Positions 37,710-43,323 of a stretch of 43,323 bases of DNA are shown here, piece after piece. A program made the position numbers and the translations under genes. Under the pieces are notes generated by a model. The model saw only the letters and a list, made by a program, of their open reading frames with translations. It ran no database searches and was not told the origin of the DNA. The stretch is from positions 1 through 43,323 of IMG/VR virus record IMGVR_UViG_3300031539_000094. One strand, 5' to 3'. Position 1 is the stretch's first letter. Every line of letters starts with the position of its first letter. This stretch comes from a virus.

Positions 37710-38015
37710 TCATATCCCATAGGGACGGTATCCCCAAAGTGGGCAAGCCAACACGGTGCAATGTGCGATTTCCGCCCTTTGCCAATTTGTGCAATCTTGG
37801 CACTTCGCGCGGATAGCGGCGGCCTTGGACTTGGTGTTGACGGCCCGCAGGTAGGCCGACCTCATCCCGTCTGGGATGTTATGCAGACGTTCATTGCACT
37901 CTCCGTCGCGCTCTACGATGCCCGTTCTACAGATTTCCGCTTGCGCCATTGATGCTTTTGGCCGCGCGGACGTTTTTTTCGACTCCCGATACCTCTTTAG
38001 CCCGTCAATGCTCAT
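37710..38015 (-). CDS. Small conserved-type phage protein with CPLW motif
   Basis: 101 residues; GGAGACCAAA precedes ATG 38015, overlapping the upstream gene by 11 nt. The C-terminal block AAAIRAKCQDCTNWQRAEIA and HCTVLACPLWGYRPYG, with four Cys in C-x-x-C...C...C spacing, is a widespread signature of phage hypothetical proteins. Probably metal binding. Function unknown. Confidence 0.65.
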   Translation of the reverse strand: MSIDGLKRYRESKKTSARPKASMAQAEICRTGIVERDGECNERLHNIPDGMRSAYLRAVNTKSKAAAIRAKCQDCTNWQRAEIAHCTVLACPLWGYRPYGI

Positions 38016-38223
38016 TTTGGTCTCCGTGCGTCAGTTCGCCCTTCGCCTGGGCTTCTTGCAGATTCGCCAGGTCAAGGCATTGCTCGGCGGCGGCGTTGCA
38101 AATCGCTTGGAGCGCGGGGTTGTCCATACGGGCCTCGAAGTTCGCTTTGTCATCGAGGTACTTAGCGACCGCGCGGACCGTCACGATGCGGCGATGCTGC
38201 TCCTGTTGTGCCGGCGTCATCAT
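38005..38223 (-). CDS. Hypothetical helical 72-residue protein
   Basis: ATG 38223 overlaps the stop of the AP2-HNH gene (ATGA), with GGGAG upstream. All-helical (QQEQHRRIVTVRAVAKYLDD, ALQAICNAAAEQCLDLANLQ). No family recognised. Confidence 0.55.
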   Translation of the reverse strand: MMTPAQQEQHRRIVTVRAVAKYLDDKANFEARMDNPALQAICNAAAEQCLDLANLQEAQAKGELTHGDQNEH

Positions 38224-38837
38224 GTCAGGCTCCCTTGCATTTCTGTAATTGCCACTTCGGCCTCCGAAATGCTCTTCGCCCGCGCTTCCAAGTAGGCTGC
38301 ATGGGCCTCGGCGGGCGTATCAAATGTGCCGAGGTGACATTGCTTTCCAGCACAGATAATCTTGGACTGGAAACGGCCCCGACCCTTCCTCTGCTTAACG
38401 CCCATCGGCAAATCAGATTTATGGTTAGATGGAACTCCGTGACGATTCAGAGAATTAAGCGACCGAGTTGCATGCCGAAGGTTGGCCCTGCGATTGTCCA
38501 AACCATTGCCGTTAATGTGGTCAATAATAAGTCCCTCTCGATAACCTAAAACCATCTGGTGCATATAGACAATGCGATCTTTTTGACATGGGGACGCCCG
38601 CCAAGAGAAACAAGCGTAAGAGGTAGCCTTTCGACGCTCCACGCGCCATTCTAATTTTGACAACTTCTCATAGTCGGCAGCATCAACAAGAGCCGCCCTT
38701 CCGTGCCCCAAAGGAATCGTGCGCGGACGAGCAACGCCGCCCTGGTTGATTGGGGAATCGGCCGTGGACCCGGAGGTCCGTGGCATGACCAGGACGGCGT
38801 TGCAAGCATCCGCTTGAATGATGGTGTTTCGTCGCAT
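38220..38837 (-). CDS. AP2/HNH homing endonuclease
   Basis: 205 residues from ATG 38837 (GGAAGGGG upstream). Residues 1-45 are encoded by pseudoknot L4 and are not conserved. The canonical AP2-HNH start TIPLGHGRAALVDAADYEKL appears only after them. HNH: MHQMVLGYREGLIIDHINGN, GLDNRRANLRHATRSLNSLN; AP2: RGRFQSKIICAGKQCHLGTF, DTPAEAHAAYLEARA. A paralogue of the HNH part of 35567-36400. Free-standing and coupled to the next gene by ATGA. Confidence 0.82.
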   Translation of the reverse strand: MRRNTIIQADACNAVLVMPRTSGSTADSPINQGGVARPRTIPLGHGRAALVDAADYEKLSKLEWRVERRKATSYACFSWRASPCQKDRIVYMHQMVLGYREGLIIDHINGNGLDNRRANLRHATRSLNSLNRHGVPSNHKSDLPMGVKQRKGRGRFQSKIICAGKQCHLGTFDTPAEAHAAYLEARAKSISEAEVAITEMQGSLT

Positions 38838-38849
38838 TGCCGATTCCCC
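38731..38849 (-). promoter_or_regulatory. 5' leader pseudoknot L4 (AP2-HNH gene)
   Basis: A1 38849-38839 (GGGGAATCGGC) pairs perfectly with A2 38762-38752 (11 bp). B1 38803-38789 pairs with B2 38745-38731 (15 bp, one G-U). GGACC-TCCG-GGTCC forms a hairpin between B1 and A2. A1 overlaps the ribosome site of ATG 38837; the leader frame is in frame with the HNH protein. Confidence 0.83.
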
Positions 38850-38866
38850 TTCCAACTTCTGCTTCA

Positions 38867-38894
38867 ACTATAGCATGGAATCGGCTAGATGCAA
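38867..38894 (-). promoter_or_regulatory. Sigma-70-type promoter of the AP2-HNH gene
   Basis: TTGCAT (38894-38889), 16 nt, TATAGT (38872-38867) on the minus strand. The spacer contains GCCGATTCC, identical to the core of A2 and inverted relative to A1. Confidence 0.8.
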
Positions 38895-38922
38895 GCGGAA
38901 ACTGAAGCGTAAAAGGGAATAT

Positions 38923-39657
38923 TTACAACCCCTGCGGGCGCAAGGGTTTACGCGGGGGAGATTTTGCGGGTGCGATGCCCCATCCTGACGGCTTGAGCGC
39001 TCCGCCCTTCCAGGTCTCGGCGTGAACGCGACCGTCGTCCTCGATGACAAGGTACTGAGGCCACCGGCCGGAGTTCGCGTATCGCTCTTTGACGGCCATC
39101 CTGTGTGTGTGCCCGCAGACGATGAAGTCCGCTCCCATGAGTTGCCGATACCGCTCGGCGGCGGCCTCGAACCGGGCATCGTCGGGCGCATGGCCGATGA
39201 GCCGGAACAGGCGCTCGTCAACGGTCTCCCCTGTCGGCCAGATAGGCGAGCCGTTCCAGTCCATGACGAGGGCCGCGATCTTCGTCGCCAACCAGCCGAT
39301 GATGCGCCTGACACCGGAGTTGGCCGCGTCAAGCCGCGTGCCGTGGTGGAATAGGAACCTCTTGCCGCCGACGTTCAGCATCAAGGACACAGGCCCGGTT
39401 CCGGGGTCGTGGTTGCCTTCAAGCCGCACGTCCCGCTTGCGTCCCGCCCACAAATGCTCCGCCCCGCTCTCACATCCAGCGACTCGCCCGCGACGACCAC
39501 GCCAAAAATCGTACCAGTCGCCAAGGCGGATAATCGGGTTGTCGTCAGCCATTGCCACGAAGCCCTTGAGGTCCAGGGCGAACCGGGGGTTACACGCCGA
39601 ATAATCCCGCGCGTCTCCGCCGGTCTCGTGCGCGTCGCTAATGATGTAGTACGGCAT
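38923..39657 (-). CDS. Calcineurin-like metallophosphoesterase
   Basis: 244 residues from ATG 39657 (GAGGAAA upstream; TGATG overlap with the preceding stop). All family motifs are present: SDAH (D-x-H) at ~7-10, RLGDWYDFW (G-D-x-x-D), LEGNHDPG (G-N-H-D), LFHHGTRLD and CGHTHRMAV (G-H-x-H). These bind two metals and hydrolyse phosphodiesters or phosphomonoesters. It resembles LpxH-type enzymes in the GDWYDFW stretch, but the phage substrate is unknown (nucleotide signal, DNA end or lipid). Confidence 0.85.
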   Translation of the reverse strand: MPYYIISDAHETGGDARDYSACNPRFALDLKGFVAMADDNPIIRLGDWYDFWRGRRGRVAGCESGAEHLWAGRKRDVRLEGNHDPGTGPVSLMLNVGGKRFLFHHGTRLDAANSGVRRIIGWLATKIAALVMDWNGSPIWPTGETVDERLFRLIGHAPDDARFEAAAERYRQLMGADFIVCGHTHRMAVKERYANSGRWPQYLVIEDDGRVHAETWKGGALKPSGWGIAPAKSPPRKPLRPQGL

Positions 39658-40544
39658 CAGGCTTTCCTCAGTTTGTTGATGGCGCTGCCTGCCGTCTGGA
39701 CCCTCATCGCCGCCGAGTTCCAAGCCCGCCTGAGCGCTGCCTTGAAATCCTCGACAACGATGCCGGCCTTGGCGAGATCGGCGGCATGAGCGTCCACTAC
39801 CTTGTCCTGCTCGGCCTTTCCCGCATCGCCGCTTTCCACGGCCACCTTCGCCGTCTTGGCCGTGCGCCATGCTTGATAACCGACATAGGCCAAGACCGCG
39901 ACCACGATGGCCACGGCACCGAACGCGATCCAGACAAGATAAGCATTGACGAAGTAAGCCAGGCCCAAGACGATAAGGCCGCCCGCCGCCATAGCGATGC
40001 CGGCCTTGGGGTTCACCCAGATAAACACGGGGATGCCCCCGGCGAAAATGGCAAAGCCCGCTATCTGGACCCAGAACAAAAAGTCGCGGAATCGGTTGGC
40101 CTTCACGTCCTCTAACGCCTGACTCAAGTCCGCAACTTGGCCGATCAGCCCCTCGATGGTCTCGGCGTCCTTGCCGACCGCCTCTTCGACTTTGGCCGTC
40201 GTTGCGGCGTGCTCCGTCGCATCCGTGACCGCCGCCGCAGCAGCAGTCGAGGCGGCGGCCAGGGGCTTGCCTACCTTCTCCTCAAGTTCAACCTTCACCG
40301 GAGCGGCTTCGGGCTTTTCCTTGACCTCATTCAGCCCCGTACTGGCTTCGTCCACCTTGCTCTTGATGCCTTGGATTGCCGGTACGAGTTTCTTGGCCTC
40401 GACCGAGGACTGCGCGGCGGGGGCTTTGGCGGCGGGTTCCTGGGGTCTGGGTTTCTCGCACCACGACCAGTCGACCCCGTAGCCGCAGCAGCCCGCCGAA
40501 GTAATAGCAAGTATCAGAATCGCGCAAATGTTACTCATCGGCAT
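39657..40544 (-). CDS. Lipoprotein-like multi-membrane protein with Ala-rich coiled coil
   Basis: 295 residues from ATG 40544 (GGAG with a 6-nt spacer). The N-terminus MPMSNICAILILAITSAGCC has a signal peptide and a lipobox-like S-A-G-C. A periplasm-type Pro/Ala/Lys-rich and helical region (~30-150) follows. Two or three membrane spans at ~155-220 (FWVQIAGFAIFAGGIPVFIW, AGIAMAAGGLIVLGLAYF, VWIAFGAVAIVVAVLAYVGY) lead to a cytoplasmic helical tail. Topology suits a lysis/spanin-like or envelope protein. Not a recognised family. Confidence 0.6.
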   Translation of the reverse strand: MPMSNICAILILAITSAGCCGYGVDWSWCEKPRPQEPAAKAPAAQSSVEAKKLVPAIQGIKSKVDEASTGLNEVKEKPEAAPVKVELEEKVGKPLAAASTAAAAAVTDATEHAATTAKVEEAVGKDAETIEGLIGQVADLSQALEDVKANRFRDFLFWVQIAGFAIFAGGIPVFIWVNPKAGIAMAAGGLIVLGLAYFVNAYLVWIAFGAVAIVVAVLAYVGYQAWRTAKTAKVAVESGDAGKAEQDKVVDAHAADLAKAGIVVEDFKAALRRAWNSAAMRVQTAGSAINKLRKA

Positions 40545-40640
40545 CAGTCGCTCCAACGACCCGACTTTTACTTGACCTATAGTGAACAGGCCCAGATGTT
40601 GTACGTTGCGCTTCTGACTGCGACTGTTGACTAAGTCAGC

Positions 40641-40982
40641 CTACACCACCTGAAATATCTGCGCGGTCAAGTTGCGCCCGACAGTCGGAGGTCGGTGGCT
40701 CGGTGGCGCTGCATAGTCTGGGCCTTGACATGAGACGGATTGGATACCGCTCGACCCCAATACCTTTCGCTCTTCTGAGATATTCGACCTCTGCGCCAGA
40801 GGCCCGCCGCCAGAGAACGGATAGAGAAGCGGCCGTCGCATGGATGTAGAAACAAAAGCGCATCGGCCGCCTTCCAATCCGAGCGACGCTTTGGCCTGGT
40901 CCGTCCCGACTCCTCTGCGTCCAGGCAGCCAATGCGCTTCGACTTCTTCATCCCAGATAAACCGAATGGTGTTACCCATCAT
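40641..40982 (-). CDS. Hypothetical 113-residue protein
   Basis: ATG 40982 or 40979 lies in the 3' arm of a hairpin and overlaps the stop of an 18-codon leader frame; the frame stays open up to ATG 41060. MGNTIRFIWDEEVEAHWLPG looks like a real N-terminus; from ~60 the composition (Ser/Pro/Gln-rich) is less convincing. A strong promoter lies upstream (41072-41101). Confidence in the exact extent is low. Confidence 0.4.
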   Translation of the reverse strand: MMGNTIRFIWDEEVEAHWLPGRRGVGTDQAKASLGLEGGRCAFVSTSMRRPLLYPFSGGGPLAQRSNISEERKVLGSSGIQSVSCQGPDYAAPPSHRPPTVGRNLTAQIFQVV

Positions 40983-41030
40983 GGCGAGGACTGGGGGAGA
41001 TAACACATCCCCTATGCGCCCTCGCCATGA
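40966..41030 (-). promoter_or_regulatory. Possible seventh leader pseudoknot (L7)
   Basis: A1 41030-41020 (TCATGGCGAGG) pairs perfectly with A2 40989-40979 (11 bp). B1 41008-40999 can pair with B2 40976-40966 (10 bp, one bulge, one G-U). An 18-codon frame (41028-40972) ends on the next start. It begins ~35 nt after the expected transcription start, unlike L1-L6, and GGGGA/TCCCC could instead form a nested hairpin. Confidence 0.4.
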
Positions 41031-41071
41031 AAAACAACGCTCTTCGGCCTCTCTGTGCATGTTATTTGCTT

Positions 41072-41101
41072 TTTATAACGAACAGTGTTCTACCCTGTCA
41101 A
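41072..41101 (-). promoter_or_regulatory. Sigma-70-type promoter upstream of 40641-40982
   Basis: TTGACA (41101-41096), 18 nt, TATAAA (41077-41072) on the minus strand (17 nt if TTATAA is taken). Confidence 0.82.
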
Positions 41102-41110
41102 AGGAAATCC

Positions 41111-41374
41111 CTACCTCCCGAATACACTGGCGATAGTGGCGCTGACTGCGGCGGCCGAAGCGAGGATCGCCACGATGACGGCGGCGGTCTTGCCGACGCC
41201 CCGGCCCTGGTTGACAAGAGAACTGACCTCTTTCTTGACAGGACAGTCCGAAGCATGGAATTCAACGTCCTTATTCCATTCCCTACGGAGGTCGGGGATG
41301 ACCCGATTCATCACTTCATCCACCACCTGCCGCGCCATCTCACGAACATCGTTCTCATTGAATGCGCTCGCCAC
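41111..41374 (-). CDS. Small protein with C-terminal membrane anchor
   Basis: 87 residues, GTG 41374, AGGAG with a 6-nt spacer. Helical acidic N-terminus (ENDVREMARQVVDEVMNRV), one Cys, then a hydrophobic C-terminal segment (~64-84, AAVIVAILASAAAVSATIAS). The plan of soluble helix plus C-terminal span resembles XhlA-type holin-associated proteins, and it follows the fibre gene as lysis genes often do. No firm assignment. Confidence 0.6.
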   Translation of the reverse strand: MASAFNENDVREMARQVVDEVMNRVIPDLRREWNKDVEFHASDCPVKKEVSSLVNQGRGVGKTAAVIVAILASAAAVSATIASVFGR

Positions 41375-41388
41375 GATGTTCTCCTATC

Positions 41389-42906
41389 CTAAGCCGCCAT
41401 GCAGGGGTTCATCAAAGGCGACGGCATCTCGATAACCCCTGCCCCGTTCCCCGAATCCGCCGCCCCGTTACGTCCGAAATGATAGACCGGGTTGGCGGCG
41501 GTCACGGCAAGGTTCTGAATCGCGCCGCCATGCACATGCGCCCCCTTGCTCGTCGGCGTCGTGGCGGATGCGCCGTCGATGACTTTGCCCGTCGCGGTGA
41601 ACTTTAGACTCGCTGCACCAAAGGTCGGGACAATGCCCGCCAGCGTTACATTCGCCCCCAACTTGACCACTTCGCCGAACGTGATCTTTCCGGCTCCTGA
41701 TATCGCACCGGAAATGGTAGCGCCATTCGGAAGAACCAGACCACCCGAAAGAAATGTAAGCGTGGCGCAACTGAATCCGCCGGTGGCCGTCAAACCATAG
41801 TTGGAGGATGTGGCTCTTATGTAAGTTGTGCCACCAGCAACGACAATGGGTGCTGTGTTAGAGAGGTTGGCGGCGGGCCTGATGTCAACGAAACCAGATG
41901 TGGCCGTGCATATTCCCGAAAAAAGCCAGAAATCATTTGCGGCGGCATAAATGGCAAGTGTGTCAGCACCCGTTACGATTGTCCCTGAACCGGCGAAGGC
42001 GGAACAGCGCAAGGAGTCGACGTAGAGGGTTCCGACGACGCCGGGGTTGATGGTCATGGTGTCGATGCGGGCGGAGGCAGAGCCCCACGCAATGTTTGCA
42101 TTGACCGCCATCGTGATGTTCAACACGCCCGTCTTCGTGCCAGAAACATAGGTCGCGCCACCGGCCCCGACCGTGATGGTCCTGGCGGTCGCGCACAGGA
42201 CGTTGCCTTGCATCGTGAACCCGCCGCAAGCGAACGAGGCCCCGATGGTGATGGCACCCGTGGCGGGTATGGCGGTGACGGCAATGGCATTCGCGTCCGT
42301 CGTGCCGAGGTCGAGGGTTCCGGCCACGTCGCAGGTTAACGTCTCGCCGCCCGCGAGCGCGTGCGCGACCGGGAAACCCGCCGCATTGAACCCGCCGTCA
42401 ATTTCTCCGCCAGCCCAGTACACCACAGCCGTGGAAGCCGTGACCCGCAGCGGCACGGAACAGTCCAGAATACTGCCGGAGAGGGCCAGCGTACCCGCCA
42501 GGGTGACTTCGCCAACTGCAGTTACATTACCGTTCAGATTCAGTGTTCCTGCAACCGCAATGTCTGTCGTGCCGGAAATAGTGATAGCCGCCATCGGACG
42601 TAAATAGCCGCTCGTAACCACGACGTTGCCGGTAATGTCGCTCGTACAACGCGCAATGGCTCCCGCATTGACCGTCACATCCCCGATTGCCGCCCCGTTC
42701 AGGAAACTGGAAATCGTCGGCTCTACGGCGTTGGTGATTGAGAAATGGAACGTGCCCGTGGTCGGCCGGTTCGCGGTCGGCGCGGTTCCAGAGGACGCAT
42801 CAATCGTATCCCCGTCCACCGCCACGCCGTTGTCCCAATTATCGGCAGCGTCAAACAGCGTCGGGTCAGCGCCCAGGCGGGTCCAGGTGGTGGTCTTGGC
42901 AGGCAT
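41389..42906 (-). CDS. Adhesin / tail-fibre-like beta-repeat protein, version 2 (complete)
   Basis: 505 residues from ATG 42906, overlapping the upstream stop as TAATG. The N-terminus TTTWTRLGADPTLFDAADNW ... GVAVDGDTIDASSGTAP is the W...NWDNGV.VDGDT pattern found at the start of solenoid-type phage fibres. It is followed by ~20 irregular beta-strand repeats (ITISGTTDIA, VTLAGTLALSG, ITIGASFACGG) and a Gly/His-rich end (SKGAHVHGGAIQNLA). No intramolecular chaperone or lyase motif. It probably binds the host surface. Homologous to the partial protein at 1-1022 but with a different N-terminal domain and many indels. Confidence 0.8.
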   Translation of the reverse strand: MPAKTTTWTRLGADPTLFDAADNWDNGVAVDGDTIDASSGTAPTANRPTTGTFHFSITNAVEPTISSFLNGAAIGDVTVNAGAIARCTSDITGNVVVTSGYLRPMAAITISGTTDIAVAGTLNLNGNVTAVGEVTLAGTLALSGSILDCSVPLRVTASTAVVYWAGGEIDGGFNAAGFPVAHALAGGETLTCDVAGTLDLGTTDANAIAVTAIPATGAITIGASFACGGFTMQGNVLCATARTITVGAGGATYVSGTKTGVLNITMAVNANIAWGSASARIDTMTINPGVVGTLYVDSLRCSAFAGSGTIVTGADTLAIYAAANDFWLFSGICTATSGFVDIRPAANLSNTAPIVVAGGTTYIRATSSNYGLTATGGFSCATLTFLSGGLVLPNGATISGAISGAGKITFGEVVKLGANVTLAGIVPTFGAASLKFTATGKVIDGASATTPTSKGAHVHGGAIQNLAVTAANPVYHFGRNGAADSGNGAGVIEMPSPLMNPCMAA

Positions 42907-43205
42907 TAGATCACCCCTTCCACTTCCACCGGCTTCACGACCACGCTCGTGGTGTCAACCACCGCCACGGACACGCGAACGAGTATCCGGTTCTGCTTAT
43001 CCTTCGCAGGAACAGGGAGCATGAAACTCGCCAACGTCTTCTCCGTCCCGTCCGCGAGCCGGATAACGACAACGCCCGCCCCGCTCTTAGTCGTGTCGAA
43101 CACCGCCCAACCCTTGTGACCGATAGGATCAGCCGACCCTATGGAGATGGCCGTCGTAGGCTTCGTCAGCGTGATGCCCGCGTCAAACTCGGTAGCAGAT
43201 TGCAT
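42906..43205 (-). CDS. Small virion-associated protein upstream of the adhesin, version 2
   Basis: 99 residues; ATG 43205 with AGGAG ~8 nt upstream. Paralogue or allele of 1022-1327, two residues shorter (TEFDAGITL versus TEFDAVAGITL) and with a different C-terminus (VVVKPVEVEGVI versus VAEKPAEMKEVL) immediately before the variable adhesin N-terminus. Confidence 0.7.
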   Translation of the reverse strand: MQSATEFDAGITLTKPTTAISIGSADPIGHKGWAVFDTTKSGAGVVVIRLADGTEKTLASFMLPVPAKDKQNRILVRVSVAVVDTTSVVVKPVEVEGVI

Positions 43206-43323
43206 GGTCAAGGCTCCTATCAGGCGATTGCATTCCAGGACAAAATCGCCGTGGCATCTGCCAAGACGTGAAGGTAGGTGCAACCTGAAACGGGAAGTCT
43301 AAAGTTTAGATTCGGCGAGTAGG
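43197..43323. repeat. Terminal overlap, right patch (exactly 127 nt)
   Basis: Bases 43197-43323 are identical to 1319-1445, bounded on the left by a mismatch (43196 c, 1318 a). The length equals a standard assembler k-mer, implying that the contig closes on itself at this point. Confidence 0.85.
43220..43323 (-). CDS. C-terminal part of the GTGxGQ-module virion protein (second copy, cut by window edge)
   Basis: The last 34 codons are identical to the end of 1342-1917 (NLNFRLPVSGCTYLHVLADA...); the rest lies beyond the right edge. The DNA here (43197-43323) is identical to 1319-1445. Confidence 0.75.
   Translation of the reverse strand, partial: YSPNLNFRLPVSGCTYLHVLADATAILSWNAIA

Noticed and set aside
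23693-38849. Interpreting the A and B repeats as DNA-level sites (terminal inverted repeats or att sites) rather than RNA
   Set aside because: Every B helix contains G-U pairs and no mismatches, the order is fixed relative to promoter and ribosome site, and arm sequences differ between loci, all of which favour RNA folding.
40576-40584. Minus-strand CACTATAGG, the core of the T7 RNA polymerase promoter, upstream of 39657-40544
   Set aside because: The upstream half of the T7 consensus is absent, it occurs once, and no phage RNA polymerase is encoded.
40700-40860. tRNA gene inside 40641-40982
   Set aside because: The translated stretch looked tRNA-like, but no T-loop (GGTTCGAATCC type) or cloverleaf could be drawn.
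1-43323. Temperate lifestyle genes
   Set aside because: No integrase, CI/Cro-type repressor pair, excisionase or ParA/B system was recognised on either strand.

Overview
The window is the genome, or nearly all of it, of a virulent tailed bacteriophage with a short-tail (podovirus-like) virion. It encodes TerS, TerL, a T7-type portal, a scaffold, an HK97-fold capsid protein, a T7 gp11-like tail tubular protein, very large internal virion proteins and beta-repeat adhesins. It also has a replication/recombination set (replication initiator, DnaB helicase, RusA, RecE, RecT, a PD-(D/E)XK nuclease and an adenine/cytosine-N methyltransferase). I see no integrase, CI-type repressor, DNA polymerase, RNA polymerase, tRNA or CRISPR array. 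The DNA is GC-rich, and most starts carry an AAAGGAG-type ribosome site. The host cannot be named from the sequence; cysteine-rich virion proteins and a FliA-like sigma factor fit an uncultured environmental bacterium. The last 127 bases are identical to bases 1319-1445, and bases 1-77 are identical to 41933-42009, with clear divergence between those patches. The contig therefore looks like a circular or permuted genome of about 41.9 kb whose two ends carry two versions of the adhesin locus.

Layout. Almost everything is read on the minus strand. 41.1-43.3 kb and 1-1.9 kb: adhesin locus, plus a small C-terminal-anchor protein. 2.0-2.2 kb: a lone plus-strand membrane-peptide gene with its own promoter. 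2.2-20.7 kb: virion genes in reverse reading order (TerL, portal, two small genes, scaffold, capsid, decoration, tail tubular, tail and internal virion proteins), preceded by a FliA-family sigma gene. 21.9-23.5 kb: TerS, a terminase-linked HNH protein and a membrane protein, ended by a terminator. 23.7-24.9 kb: a plus-strand island (HNH plus two small genes) closed by a strong terminator. 25.0-34.5 kb: replication and recombination operons. 34.5-41.1 kb: small accessory genes, lysis genes (HNH-lysozyme, a multi-membrane lipoprotein-like protein), a metallophosphatase and three more HNH genes.

The most striking signal is a family of 5' leader RNAs. At six promoters (23.69, 24.20, 28.84, 34.19, 36.53 and 38.85 kb; a seventh possible at 41.03 kb) the first ~100 nt of the transcript contain two long interleaved helices, A1-B1-A2-B2, i.e. 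a pseudoknot. Each helix is unrelated in sequence between sites, yet the pairing survives with G-U wobbles and, in the main helices, no mismatches. In every case A1 carries or abuts the Shine-Dalgarno of a leader reading frame whose start codon lies just after A1, while A2 is the anti-Shine-Dalgarno inside that frame. The leader frame is either fused in frame to the main gene or ends on its start codon. Four of the six leaders control HNH-endonuclease genes, one the replication initiator and one a small plus-strand gene. Four of the six HNH genes are thus under this leader; two of those have become fused in frame to a native phage gene (recE, lysozyme).
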